A DNA stretch of 58,119 bases, taken from positions 1 through 58,119 of the IMG/VR virus record IMGVR_UViG_3300042564_002254; one strand, given 5' to 3'. Below, piece by piece: positions 1 through 7,027 of this stretch. The position numbers and the translations under genes are program-made. The notes under the pieces are model-generated. The model searched no databases and was not told where the DNA came from. It saw only the letters and a program-made list of their open reading frames with translations. Numbering within the stretch: position 1 is the first letter of the stretch; each line of letters begins with the position of its first letter. The DNA comes from a virus.

Positions 1-2
1 GT

Positions 3-602
3 CGTATGGGAGAGATGGCAAGACTAATCTCTAAACAGGGTGTAGCACCAGTAATCGTGGATTTTGTTTGTCCTACAGACTTAACTCGTGCAGCATTTGG
101 TAAGCCAGATATTTTAATTTTTATGGATACAATTGCTGAGGGTCGTTTTGACGATACAAATAAAATGTTTGAGCGTCCAGATGAAGCCGATTTTTATTTT
201 ACTAATCACGAACAAAATGCTGAAGAAAAGGCATCTCGTATTATTAAAAAGTTTGGGCTACACGATTGGTCTGCGCCTACAACTCTTATGCTGGGTAGGT
301 ATCAGCCTTGGCACGAGGGCCACCACGCCCTTTATAAGGAGGCTGGCAAGAGAACTGACCAAGTACTTCTTGGAGTCCGCAATACCTACAATACAAGCGA
401 AAAGGATCCACTTAAGTTTGATCAGGTAAAAGAATATATTGCCAAGGATGAATTTATGGATGGTGCATTAGTACTAAGACTACCTAACATTACCAACATT
501 GTATATGGTCGTGATGTAGGATATAAAATTGAGCAAGTAGACTTGGGGGCAGATATCCATGCTATTTCTGCTACGCAAAAGCGTAAGGAAATGGGTATAT
601 GA
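3..602 (+). CDS. APS kinase-like / nucleotidyltransferase fusion, C-terminal part
   Basis: The frame is open to the left edge, so the protein starts before the window. The first ~85 residues (MGEMARLISKQGV, then a DFVCPTD loop) look like the C-terminal part of an adenylylsulfate kinase. The second half opens with GRYQPWHEGHHAL, the GRFxPxHxGH signature of the HIGH-type nucleotidyltransferases (NadM/cytidylyltransferase fold), and ends with SATQKRKEMGI, an ISxTxxR-like end. Established: APS kinase makes PAPS, the sulfate donor of sulfotransferases, and one such enzyme is encoded at 31.3-32.0 kb. The next gene, DUF2061, is often a neighbour of APS kinase genes and overlaps this stop (ATGA). The substrate of the nucleotidyltransferase half cannot be told from sequence. 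Confidence 0.75.
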   Translation, partial: RMGEMARLISKQGVAPVIVDFVCPTDLTRAAFGKPDILIFMDTIAEGRFDDTNKMFERPDEADFYFTNHEQNAEEKASRIIKKFGLHDWSAPTTLMLGRYQPWHEGHHALYKEAGKRTDQVLLGVRNTYNTSEKDPLKFDQVKEYIAKDEFMDGALVLRLPNITNIVYGRDVGYKIEQVDLGADIHAISATQKRKEMGI

Positions 603-802
603 ATGTAACCAAACAAAGATCAGCATTAAAAGCAATTACTTGGCGTATAATTGGAACAGCAGACACATTTGCTATTGCTTGGCTTATAACCAAAGAGCCA
701 GTAACAGCAGGGGCAATTGCAAGTTTTGAGGTATTAACTAAAACAATTCTTTATTACTTCCATGAGCGTGGTTGGAATAAAATTAAATGGGGGAGAAAAT
801 AA
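599..802 (+). CDS. DUF2061 small membrane protein
   Basis: 67 residues with the DUF2061 pattern KQRSALKAITWRIIGTADTF, then a hydrophobic stretch and ILYYFHERGWNKIKWG. It has two predicted membrane segments (about residues 15-33 and 38-52). The start overlaps the stop of the APS kinase fusion by four bases, so the two are probably translationally coupled. The family is of unknown function but is recurrently linked to sulfate-activation genes, which fits this context. Confidence 0.85.
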   Translation: MNVTKQRSALKAITWRIIGTADTFAIAWLITKEPVTAGAIASFEVLTKTILYYFHERGWNKIKWGRK

Positions 803-1209
803 TGTATGAATACTATGTAAGAAAAGTAGAGAATGTTGTAGATGGAGATACCATTGATGTTCTTATTGATTTAGGGTTTGATATTCTGTTTCAATCCCGT
901 GTGAGATTGGCTGGCATTGATACTCCTGAGTCACGCACAAAGGACCTTGCTGAAAAGACACTTGGACTTGAATCTAAAGAGTATCTAAAGAAGCACATAA
1001 AGGATGCTAAGTCTGTTATTATTAAAACTGAAAAGATGGACTCGTCTGAAAAGTATGGCCGTATTCTTGGTTGGCTGTATGTTAATGGAGACACTGAATC
1101 TGTTAACGATAAAATGATCAATGATGGCTATGCGTGGGGATATATGGGAGACACAAAGGTCAAAGATTTTGAGGCTTTGAAGAAGGCAAGAGCAAAGTCA
1201 GGTAAGTAA
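802..1209 (+). CDS. Staphylococcal-nuclease-like thermonuclease
   Basis: 135 residues with the SNase pattern: VVDGDTIDVLIDLGF near the N-terminus, RVRLAGIDTPE carrying the catalytic Arg, Asp, Thr and Glu, and SEKYGRILGWLYV carrying the second Arg. The ATG at 802 follows a GGGAG ribosome-binding site and overlaps the previous stop (TAATG), so it is preferred over the in-frame ATG at 787. There is no signal peptide, so it acts in the cytoplasm: host DNA degradation or nucleotide recycling are plausible roles. Confidence 0.9.
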   Translation: MYEYYVRKVENVVDGDTIDVLIDLGFDILFQSRVRLAGIDTPESRTKDLAEKTLGLESKEYLKKHIKDAKSVIIKTEKMDSSEKYGRILGWLYVNGDTESVNDKMINDGYAWGYMGDTKVKDFEALKKARAKSGK

Positions 1210-1430
1210 TGGATATCAAGAAGCAAGCACTTCTAGATCATCTGCTAAATCAAGGAGCCATTCAGATGGCTGATATTGACTATGAAGGAAATGTACTTTA
1301 TAGTATTACTGATAAGTTGCAGCAGGTTCATCCAGATTTATATGCAGAACTAAAAGAGCAGTATGAAGACCATATGTTTAAACTAATCAAGAAAGGTCCT
1401 TCTACAATGAACTGGAGAATCAATGTCTGA
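1209..1430 (+). CDS. Hypothetical protein, paralogue of the next gene
   Basis: 73 residues. The stretch LLDHLLNQGAIQMADIDYEG with the following YSITDKL and hydrophobic-DLYAEL aligns without gaps to residues ~8-50 of the next protein (ELILSGALEVSGVDIDTGEM, then FTDKL and PELFKDM). It starts on the last base of the nuclease stop. No known family recognised; probably a small cytosolic helical protein. Confidence 0.7.
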   Translation: MDIKKQALLDHLLNQGAIQMADIDYEGNVLYSITDKLQQVHPDLYAELKEQYEDHMFKLIKKGPSTMNWRINV

Positions 1431-1755
1431 AGCAGGGGATAGAATTGAAGAGTTAATCTTAAGTGGAGCACTTGAGGTTTCTGGGGTAGATATTGATACT
1501 GGTGAGATGCTTTACAATTTTACAGATAAACTAAAAGATGTTAGTCCTGAACTATTTAAAGATATGTCTGATTATATTTCTACAGAAACAATGTTTTTAT
1601 GGGCTGAGGGGTTTTTAGACATAGATGTAACTGAAAAAAATCCTATGGTTAATATTACCAAAAAAGCATTAGATGATGAAGAAATATCAAAACTAAGCAA
1701 AGAAAACCAGAGAACTCTAAAAGAAATAATTAGAATTATTCTTTCAGATAGGTAG
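1423..1755 (+). CDS. Hypothetical protein, longer paralogue of the preceding gene
   Basis: 110 residues. The N-terminal half is a diverged copy of the preceding 73-residue protein; the C-terminal ~50 residues are a charged helical extension. It overlaps the previous gene by 8 bases. The pair looks like a tandem duplication followed by extension. Function unknown. Confidence 0.7.
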   Translation: MSEAGDRIEELILSGALEVSGVDIDTGEMLYNFTDKLKDVSPELFKDMSDYISTETMFLWAEGFLDIDVTEKNPMVNITKKALDDEEISKLSKENQRTLKEIIRIILSDR

Positions 1756-1776
1756 TATAATTGTTCTGGAGGAACT

Positions 1777-2196
1777 ATGGAATATTTTTTAGGCTCAGTT
1801 TTAACTATGATAGCAATGTTTATAACAACACGCTTAATTTCTTTTGAAAAGAAAACAGTAAAAGATAATCCTTTTAGGTATAGTCAAAGCCATATACACG
1901 AAACAATATCTCCATTAATCCCAGATTTAGTATTTTATAAAAAAGAAATACTTAGGCAATCTAGCAAGCACGAAGAAAAAACAAATATTAAGGTTGTTAT
2001 TTTTGACAACAAGGCTTATTTTGTTAAGGATGGAACCTTCTATTGTGCAGAAATGCACGGTACAGAGATAGACGGAGCCAATGCAACTCTAGTTGACACA
2101 ATGGGTATGGATAAGGTACAATTAGATAAGATGCTGTTTATAATGGATCAACTTAGAGATGGGAAGAAAAATGATAGTGGGGATTCAAGGAACTAG
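1777..2196 (+). CDS. Membrane-anchored hypothetical protein
   Basis: 139 residues with an N-terminal membrane segment (about residues 4-22) followed by a soluble domain. A -10 box (TATAAT at about 1756) and a strong GGAGG ribosome-binding site precede the ATG, so it may head its own transcript. Function not recognised. Confidence 0.7.
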   Translation: MEYFLGSVLTMIAMFITTRLISFEKKTVKDNPFRYSQSHIHETISPLIPDLVFYKKEILRQSSKHEEKTNIKVVIFDNKAYFVKDGTFYCAEMHGTEIDGANATLVDTMGMDKVQLDKMLFIMDQLRDGKKNDSGDSRN

Positions 2197-2521
2197 TGGT
2201 TTTGATGACTACCAGGTTTTTCTTAGAGCCATGGCAGTAACGATGTCTTCCTTAAAAGAAGATGATCCGTATTTTTATCTTTACTCTGCAGGACCAGCAA
2301 ACATTAACTCAATGGCTATGGAGTTTGCCAATCTCTCAGAAAGAGGCCTTAAGGCTCGTGGCAAAAGCATTAAGTACAAGCCTGTACCACCTTGGTGGAT
2401 TACAGAAAACATTTTAGACATAAACTACTTTGCCTTTTTAAGTAAAGAAAGAGAACAGGTTTCTAAACTTGTTGATGAAGCAAAAAATAATAATGTCGAA
2501 TACGGCATTTTCCGATACTAA
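2171..2521 (+). CDS. SLOG/YspA-like Rossmann protein (tentative)
   Basis: 116 residues from the ATG at 2171, preceded by GGGAAG. It begins MIVGIQGTSGFDDYQVF and continues with YLYSAGPANINSMAMEFA, the layout of DUF2493/SLOG proteins (GSRxFxDY then a SGGAxGxD-like loop), but the second motif is degenerate. It overlaps the upstream gene by 26 bases in another frame. SLOG proteins bind nucleotides; the assignment is weak. Confidence 0.5.
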   Translation: MIVGIQGTSGFDDYQVFLRAMAVTMSSLKEDDPYFYLYSAGPANINSMAMEFANLSERGLKARGKSIKYKPVPPWWITENILDINYFAFLSKEREQVSKLVDEAKNNNVEYGIFRY

Positions 2522-2534
2522 CAGAAAGAACAAA

Positions 2535-2744
2535 ATGCAAATTAAATCATTAGAACAAATGGAAACAATTGTAAAAAGCAATAAGGCTTTGATGTGGGAC
2601 GGTTGGACAGTAGTAAACTCTTATCCTTCTGAGAAGGGTAGAACAGCCCCACAAGGGGCATTCGTGGATGGTAAATGGCATCTACAGCGTCGTTTTGTAC
2701 CTTCTAAGAGTGGATGGGATATACCAGACAAGTTTGTGAGTTAA
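2535..2744 (+). CDS. Hypothetical protein
   Basis: 69 residues; the ATG at 2535 has an AGAAAG site 7 bases upstream, so it is preferred over the in-frame ATG at 2493. The tail (WTVVNSYPSEKGRTAPQGAF, then WHLQRRFVPSKSGWDIPDKF) is aromatic and basic. It ends one base before whiB. Function unknown. Confidence 0.65.
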   Translation: MQIKSLEQMETIVKSNKALMWDGWTVVNSYPSEKGRTAPQGAFVDGKWHLQRRFVPSKSGWDIPDKFVS

Positions 2745-2745
2745 T

Positions 2746-3030
2746 ATGCCAAAGCACGAATGGAAAGATGATGCTTTGTGTTTAGATTATGATACAAATA
2801 TATTCTTTGAAAAGTATGAAGATGATGAACTATTAAGACCTGCAGTAGACAAACTTTGTTCTATGTGTCCAGTGTCTAAGATGTGCTTTGCTGTTGGAGT
2901 CTCACAAAAAGAGTGGGGTATCTGGGGTGGAGTTTATCTTGAAGGTGGGCAAATATCTAAAGAGTTTTCTAAGCATAAGTCTAAATCAGACTGGGCAAAT
3001 ACTTGGCAAAGATTAACAACGGAGCAATAA
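2746..3030 (+). CDS. whiB: WhiB-family iron-sulfur transcription factor
   Basis: 94 residues with the four cluster cysteines C12, C38, C41 and C47 (C-x2-C-x5-C) followed by the GIWGGV turn that defines WhiB proteins, and a short basic tail. Established: WhiB-like proteins are found only in actinobacteria and their phages, hold a 4Fe-4S cluster and bind region 4 of the principal sigma factor, changing -35 recognition. This gene therefore marks the host group and is a candidate for reprogramming host RNA polymerase at the atypical promoters seen from 17 to 27 kb (inference). Confidence 0.95.
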   Translation: MPKHEWKDDALCLDYDTNIFFEKYEDDELLRPAVDKLCSMCPVSKMCFAVGVSQKEWGIWGGVYLEGGQISKEFSKHKSKSDWANTWQRLTTEQ

Positions 3031-3031
3031 A

Positions 3032-3268
3032 ATGTATACAGATTCAATGAGACGAGCATTTCGTTCACTTAGAGGGCCAAAAGGTTTTCAACTTCAGATA
3101 GTTGATCACGATAATTTCTTAACAGTAAAAGCAAGTGAAAAAGAATTTATGAGTCTTTCTGGAGAAGAAAGAAAACAGGCTGTAGAATATATGATTCGTG
3201 CAAAAAAAGCACTAGAAGATAACGGAGCAATAGTTTTATTAGTCAGAGAAGGCGGTAAAGAGTTATGA
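3032..3268 (+). CDS. Hypothetical protein
   Basis: 78 residues, mixed alpha/beta character, no recognised motif. It lies one base after the whiB stop and overlaps the next gene (ATGA), so it belongs to the whiB operon. Confidence 0.65.
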   Translation: MYTDSMRRAFRSLRGPKGFQLQIVDHDNFLTVKASEKEFMSLSGEERKQAVEYMIRAKKALEDNGAIVLLVREGGKEL

Positions 3269-3690
3269 TTGAATTAGTTGCATTTTCTATTTTTACTATT
3301 TTCTTTTTTATGTTAATATTTAAAAATGTTACATTAAACATAAAACTATCTGAAAGTAGAATGGAAGTTATAAGGGCGCACTTAGATAAAACAATAATAT
3401 CTGAAAAGTTAGTAGAGGTATCTGAGAAAAAAAATAAACTAGATGACCCATCATCAGAGGCATTTCTAAAATTTGTCTCAGATTCTAGAGACTGGGCTTA
3501 CCAATATATAGATGAGGTTCAGGAGTCTTTAAATAAGTTTATTACTGATATTGAGCCTGAGATAGCATATTTTGACGAATATGGGGTTGTAGGAACAGCA
3601 TATCCACATTATTACTCTATGAAGAAAATTTCTGAGTCATACAAAGAATTAAAGAAAGTAATGCCAGAACACTATGATAGAATAGAGTAA
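3265..3690 (+). CDS. Membrane-anchored coiled-coil protein
   Basis: 141 residues: N-terminal membrane segment (about 2-20), then a helical, probably coiled-coil stretch and an acidic soluble domain. Overlaps the previous gene by four bases. Function unknown. Confidence 0.65.
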   Translation: MIELVAFSIFTIFFFMLIFKNVTLNIKLSESRMEVIRAHLDKTIISEKLVEVSEKKNKLDDPSSEAFLKFVSDSRDWAYQYIDEVQESLNKFITDIEPEIAYFDEYGVVGTAYPHYYSMKKISESYKELKKVMPEHYDRIE

Positions 3691-3692
3691 TA

Positions 3693-3842
3693 ATGATATT
3701 TAAAAATAGAAAAAATCTCAACCTGCTTATATGCGAAGAAGAATTTTGTGAAGACGAAAGCACACAGATATGGGCGAGTAGTGAAAGTAAGATTGTAGAT
3801 CTTTGTGATTTACATTATAGTCAAGCGAGGGGTATGAAATGA
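3693..3842 (+). CDS. Zinc-finger-like microprotein
   Basis: 49 residues starting MIFKNRKNLNLLICEEEFC. C14, C19, C38 and H41 form a C-x4-C ... C-x2-H pattern, likely a single zinc site. It follows the previous stop after two bases and its stop overlaps the next ATG. Confidence 0.6.
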   Translation: MIFKNRKNLNLLICEEEFCEDESTQIWASSESKIVDLCDLHYSQARGMK

Positions 3843-3997
3843 AAGACATTTTATTATCAACACTAACAGGTTTTGGGTGTGGCATTGTATTTGCTGCATT
3901 CAAATTGCCAGTACCAGCACCACCAGTTTTTGCGGGAGTCGCAGGAATTATTGGTCTATGGATTGGCTTTACAGTACTAACAAAAATAATATCCTAG
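3839..3997 (+). CDS. XapX-domain membrane protein
   Basis: 52 residues: LTGFGCGIVFAAFKLPVPAP, then FAGVAGIIGLWIG. The central PxPxPP turn between two hydrophobic segments is typical of XapX (DUF1427) proteins. It overlaps the upstream microprotein and is followed after 10 bases by the holin-like gene, suggesting a small membrane-protein operon. Confidence 0.75.
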   Translation: MKDILLSTLTGFGCGIVFAAFKLPVPAPPVFAGVAGIIGLWIGFTVLTKIIS

Positions 3998-4007
3998 GAG
4001 GAAAATT

Positions 4008-4316
4008 ATGAATGAACAAATTAAAGCAGTACTAGCGTCATACGGAAGATCAGTTCTTGGAGCAGCAACAGCGTTGTATGCATCTGGAGTTACAGATCCA
4101 CAGACATTGGCATACTCACTACTTGGTGCACTCGTGCCCGTGATTTTGAGAGCAGCCAATCCATCAGACACAGCGTTTGGCAGAATGCCATCTGTAGAAG
4201 ATGTAGATAAGGCAGTTAAGTCTGCTAAGGTAGTAAAGAAGGCTGCAAAGAAGGCTCCTGCAAAGAAGTCTACTCGTGGCGGTGGCGGTTCAAAGCCTCA
4301 CACAAACACTCTATAA
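4008..4316 (+). CDS. Holin-like membrane protein with lysine-rich tail
   Basis: 102 residues behind a near-perfect TAGGAGG ribosome-binding site. Two hydrophobic segments (about 13-28 and 32-50) are followed by a histone-H1-like tail rich in AKK and PAKK. Two membrane spans and a charged C-terminus fit a class II holin, but no diagnostic motif is visible; it could instead be a structural or membrane-anchored DNA-binding protein. A terminator follows directly. Confidence 0.45.
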   Translation: MNEQIKAVLASYGRSVLGAATALYASGVTDPQTLAYSLLGALVPVILRAANPSDTAFGRMPSVEDVDKAVKSAKVVKKAAKKAPAKKSTRGGGGSKPHTNTL

Positions 4317-4332
4317 TCTATAGAATAAGATT

Positions 4333-4365
4333 AGCAGGCTTGTTACTTGACAGGCCTGCTTTTCT
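4333..4365 (+). terminator. Terminator hairpin after the holin-like gene
   Basis: Inverted repeat AGCAGGC (4333-4339) / GCCTGCT (4354-4360) with a 14-base loop, followed by TTTCT. It overlaps the hsp20 promoter, so one DNA segment ends one operon and starts the next. Confidence 0.75.
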
Positions 4366-4375
4366 ATGCTATAAT
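4347..4375 (+). promoter_or_regulatory. Consensus housekeeping promoter for hsp20
   Basis: TTGACA (4347-4352), exactly 17 bases, TATAAT (4370-4375). It is the best consensus sigma-A/sigma-70 promoter in the window. The -35 box sits in the loop of the upstream terminator hairpin. Confidence 0.85.
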
Positions 4376-4430
4376 ATTTATACCTGCCCAATAGGGGGGA
4401 ATTAACTTATTCGCTTGAAAGGGGAATAAA

Positions 4431-4847
4431 ATGGTAACAAAGTATGCTATGGATCTATTCAATGATCCTTTTTTTATTGGCTTTAACAGAGAGTTAAATC
4501 GCCTAAACACTGCACATAAAACAAACTCACAATCATATCCTCCATATGATCTTATCAAACTAGATGAAGATACATATAAGATTTCACTGGCTGTTGCTGG
4601 GTTTTCTAAGGAAGATATTGATGTGTCCGTAGACAATGGAACACTCATTATTAAGGGTGATATTGTTGAGGTTACAGATGCAGAAGTAGTTCATAAGGGT
4701 ATCGCAGGAAGAAAGTTCGTAAGATCTTTTGCCTTGGGAGAGTATATGGAAGTAACTTCTGCAGAACTAAAGGATGGCATGCTACATGTTCATGTAGTAC
4801 GAATTGTTCCTGAAGACAAGAAGCCTAAATCTATTAAAATTAAGTAG
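4431..4847 (+). CDS. hsp20: Hsp20/alpha-crystallin small heat-shock protein
   Basis: 138 residues. YDLIKLDEDTYKISLAVAGF starts the alpha-crystallin domain; KEDIDVSVDNGTLIIKGDI and FALGEYMEVTSAELKDGMLH match the family, and the C-terminus ends in an I-x-I/K tail (KSIKIK). It has its own strong promoter and an AAGGGG ribosome-binding site. Such chaperones are also known from other large phages, where they may aid virion protein folding. Confidence 0.95.
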   Translation: MVTKYAMDLFNDPFFIGFNRELNRLNTAHKTNSQSYPPYDLIKLDEDTYKISLAVAGFSKEDIDVSVDNGTLIIKGDIVEVTDAEVVHKGIAGRKFVRSFALGEYMEVTSAELKDGMLHVHVVRIVPEDKKPKSIKIK

Positions 4848-4859
4848 TATAATAGATAA

Positions 4860-4974
4860 CATTCCGCTATGAGACTTTAAAAGGTTTTACAACGGATGCT
4901 CTTATGAGAAGAGAGTTAGCAGGAGTTGAACCTTCGTGGCTAATAGACCTGAGCAGTCGTCTATAAACTGCTCA
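4860..4974 (+). ncRNA. Structured RNA with a probable H-type pseudoknot, upstream of pstS
   Basis: A -10 box TATAAT (4848-4853) puts the start near 4860. Downstream: CTCTT/AAGAG hairpin (about 4898-4913), TTAGC-AGG / CCT...GCTAA hairpin (about 4916-4943), then ATAGAC (4943-4948) / GTCTAT (4959-4964), whose loop TGAGCAGT (4950-4957) pairs with ACTGCTCA (4967-4974). The last two helices form either a pseudoknot or mutually exclusive hairpins. No open frame spans the segment. It could be a free small RNA or a cis-regulatory leader; the family is not recognised. Confidence 0.5.
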
Positions 4975-5036
4975 TTATTCATCTAAAGTTCCTTATTTGT
5001 TTACCACTTATAACAAAACTTTATAGAATTGTTAGA

Positions 5037-5048
5037 TATACTATAACT
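5037..5048 (+). promoter_or_regulatory. Leaderless pstS promoter
   Basis: TATACT (5037-5042) lies six bases before the pstS ATG at 5049, so the transcript would begin at the start codon. No recognisable -35 box stands 17 bases upstream, which suggests activator dependence, possibly by host phosphate control (inference). Confidence 0.6.
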
Positions 5049-6083
5049 ATGAAACTTAAACTATCGCTCATCGCAGCACTCGCTGCGTCATTTATTTTTA
5101 TTCCATCAGCATCCGCTTCAGATCAAATTACTGGTAGTGGATCTTCCTTTATAGCAAACTACCTTGACGCATGTCGTATCACTTATGCAAAATCAACAGG
5201 AAATACAGTAACATATTCATCACTTGGATCTGGGGCAGGAAGAAACCAACTGTCCAATAAAATAATAAATTTTGCTGGTAGTGATACTCCATTTGCTTCA
5301 GGTGAGCAACAACCAGAGGGATATGTTTATGTGCCATTCATTGCTGGCCCAATTGCAATAATGTACCGTCTTGATGGATACAATAAGCCAATACAACTCA
5401 GTAAGCCTACACTTGCTAAAATTTTTGCGGGACAGATAACAAAATGGAACCATAAAGAAATAGTTAAAGACAATACTATCAAAAACATAAAGCCAAAGAT
5501 TCCATCTACACCATTAAAAATTGCATTTAGAGCAGATGGGTCAGGAACCTCTCAAATATTTACTGAGTATTTTAATGCGGTGAATCCTAATATTTGGAAA
5601 AAGCCAGGAAATAAAGATTTTAAGGCTGCATTCCCAGGAACAATTCCAATAACAGCACAAGCAGGATCAGGATCTCACGGTGTTGTAATGCTTACAAGAC
5701 AGATGAATGGTGTAATAACATACGCAGAATTATCTTATGCGTCTGGTTTAAAGGTTGCTTTGATAGAAAACTCAGCAGGGAAATTTATAAAACCAAGCGC
5801 AAAGTCAGCATCTCAATTTCTTAGTAATTTCCAGCGGGGAGATAACGGGATTATTAATGCTAATTATAATAACCCAAACCCATTAGCATATAACCTATCT
5901 GCCTTTAGTTATATCATAGCCTTTAAAGAAAAAACTCCTAAAAATACTGCAGTTAAAGAGTTCCTATCCTTTTCAATAGCAAATTGTACAAAGGATGCAG
6001 TTAGGCTAGGATATGCACCACTGTCTGGTCCTGCACTAATCCTTGCTAGAGAAAAAATATCTGAGATAAGTTCTGGAAATTAA
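5049..6083 (+). CDS. pstS: PstS-like phosphate-binding protein
   Basis: 344 residues with a clear signal peptide (LSLIAALAASFIFIPSASAS). Phosphate-site motifs follow: ITGSGSSF, SSLGSGAGR, FAGSDTPF and FRADGSGTSQIF. Established: PstS captures phosphate for the PstCAB transporter; phages, notably marine cyanophages, carry pstS to keep phosphate uptake going in starved hosts. No lipobox cysteine follows the signal peptide, so release or another form of retention is likely. Transcription appears leaderless. A second structured RNA begins just after the stop. Confidence 0.95.
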   Translation: MKLKLSLIAALAASFIFIPSASASDQITGSGSSFIANYLDACRITYAKSTGNTVTYSSLGSGAGRNQLSNKIINFAGSDTPFASGEQQPEGYVYVPFIAGPIAIMYRLDGYNKPIQLSKPTLAKIFAGQITKWNHKEIVKDNTIKNIKPKIPSTPLKIAFRADGSGTSQIFTEYFNAVNPNIWKKPGNKDFKAAFPGTIPITAQAGSGSHGVVMLTRQMNGVITYAELSYASGLKVALIENSAGKFIKPSAKSASQFLSNFQRGDNGIINANYNNPNPLAYNLSAFSYIIAFKEKTPKNTAVKEFLSFSIANCTKDAVRLGYAPLSGPALILAREKISEISSGN

Positions 6084-6099
6084 CTGATATAATATTATA

Positions 6100-6183
6100 G
6101 TCCCACACAGGACCTTAGTGATGGATTAGTTACCCATTGGATAGAGACCGTGGCGCAAGTCAGGTGAATTGCCTGTGTGGGAC
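6100..6183 (+). ncRNA. 84-nt structured RNA closed by a 12-bp stem
   Basis: GTCCCACACAGG (6100-6111) is perfectly complementary to CCTGTGTGGGAC (6172-6183). Internal helices are suggested by ACCT/AGGT, ATGG/CCAT and GAC/GTC, giving a multibranched shape. A TATAAT at 6088-6093 would start transcription at about 6100, the first base of the stem, so this looks like an independent RNA gene. It is not a tRNA: there is no anticodon or T-arm. The next gene has its own -10 box at 6198. Confidence 0.55.
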
Positions 6184-6210
6184 CTAACATTTGGCGGTAT
6201 AATAATATCA

Positions 6211-6477
6211 ATGACTGACAAAGAGTTGGAAAGTTATAATAAGCAGCAGTATAAGAAGATGCTTGCTAAGATAAAAGAGGATTCTGGCTGCGTAGACTGT
6301 GGTATCGGCAACCATATTATTTTAGATTTTGACCACATAAGAGACAAGAAATATAATGTATCAAGGATGATCCACGATGGGTTTTCTTGGAAGGCTATAA
6401 AGAAAGAAATTGAAAAGTGTGAGGTGGTTTGTGCCAACTGCCACAGGATCAGGACTCATAATAGGCTTGCTGGTTAA
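6211..6477 (+). CDS. HNH endonuclease
   Basis: 88 residues from the ATG at 6211, seven bases after TATAAT (6198-6203). A CVDCG zinc knuckle, ILDFDHIRDKKYNVSRMI and VVCANCHRIRTH form a compact HNH domain (D-H ... N-C-H) with two CxxC pairs. It is a typical free-standing phage HNH enzyme, either homing-type or involved in DNA processing. Confidence 0.9.
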   Translation: MTDKELESYNKQQYKKMLAKIKEDSGCVDCGIGNHIILDFDHIRDKKYNVSRMIHDGFSWKAIKKEIEKCEVVCANCHRIRTHNRLAG

Positions 6478-6494
6478 TATGATATACTAATATA

Positions 6495-6818
6495 ATGATA
6501 GATGATTCAATGATGCCAACAAGCACTTACCAAGGCTGCGACTGTGAGACCTGCAAAGAACTTAATGTAGACTGCCCAGACTGCCCAATATGCTCTTCAG
6601 AGACCGACTCAGAGGTTGCTATGGCTATGTATGACTCATCAATTGGAAAGGCTGACCCGTGCTGGGAAGGTTATGTACAAAGAGGTATGAAGCCAGGAGC
6701 AGATGGTAACCCAGTTCCTAATTGTGTGCCAGTCACAAAATCTTTGTTTACTTCAATAAGAGAAGATGCAAAAGATTATTCAAAAGATACACGAATTACT
6801 AGTTTATTTAAGGACTAA
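6495..6818 (+). CDS. Cys-rich protein with PCWEGY motif
   Basis: 107 residues. Eight Cys lie between residues 15 and 35 (CDCETCKELNVDCPDCPIC), then a DPCWEGYVQRGMKPGADGNP region with VPNCVP, a module often seen at the ends of phage structural or prohead proteins. Here it is a stand-alone small protein. It starts six bases after a TATACT box (leaderless). Confidence 0.6.
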   Translation: MIDDSMMPTSTYQGCDCETCKELNVDCPDCPICSSETDSEVAMAMYDSSIGKADPCWEGYVQRGMKPGADGNPVPNCVPVTKSLFTSIREDAKDYSKDTRITSLFKD

Positions 6819-6820
6819 TT

Positions 6821-6949
6821 ATGCCAAAGAAAAAAGCAACAGCCTTTAATCCAATTCAGATCAAAGATGGATGGATCGTAAGATTATATAAAGATGGTCG
6901 CATCAAGTCTAAAATTGCACCATACGAAGTAAAGCATCCTAAGAAATAA
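6821..6949 (+). CDS. Small basic hypothetical protein
   Basis: 42 residues, lysine-rich (MPKKKATAFNPIQIKDGWIV), with one short beta-rich core. It starts two bases after the previous stop and ends just before the convergent tRNA-Arg. Function unknown. Confidence 0.55.
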   Translation: MPKKKATAFNPIQIKDGWIVRLYKDGRIKSKIAPYEVKHPKK

Positions 6950-6951
6950 AG

Positions 6952-7023
6952 CATCCCTGGTAGGATTCGAACCTACGACCTACACCTTAGAAGGGTGTCA
7001 CTCTTCCACTGAGTTACAGAGAT
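6952..7023 (-). tRNA. tRNA-Arg (UCU)
   Basis: Cloverleaf on the minus strand: acceptor ATCTCTG/CAGGGAT, anticodon stem ACACC/GGTGT with loop CTTCTAA (anticodon TCT), T-arm GTAGG-TTCGAAT-CCTAC. No CCA is encoded. It decodes AGA, a codon frequent in this AT-rich genome. Confidence 0.9.
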
Positions 7024-7027
7024 ATTG

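Noticed and set aside
4860-4974. Possible tmRNA because of the pseudoknot
   Set aside because: No tRNA-like ends, no tag reading frame, and only about 115 nt.
6100-6183. Possible tRNA or tRNA-like element
   Set aside because: The terminal stem is 12 bp and there is no anticodon arm or T-loop consensus.
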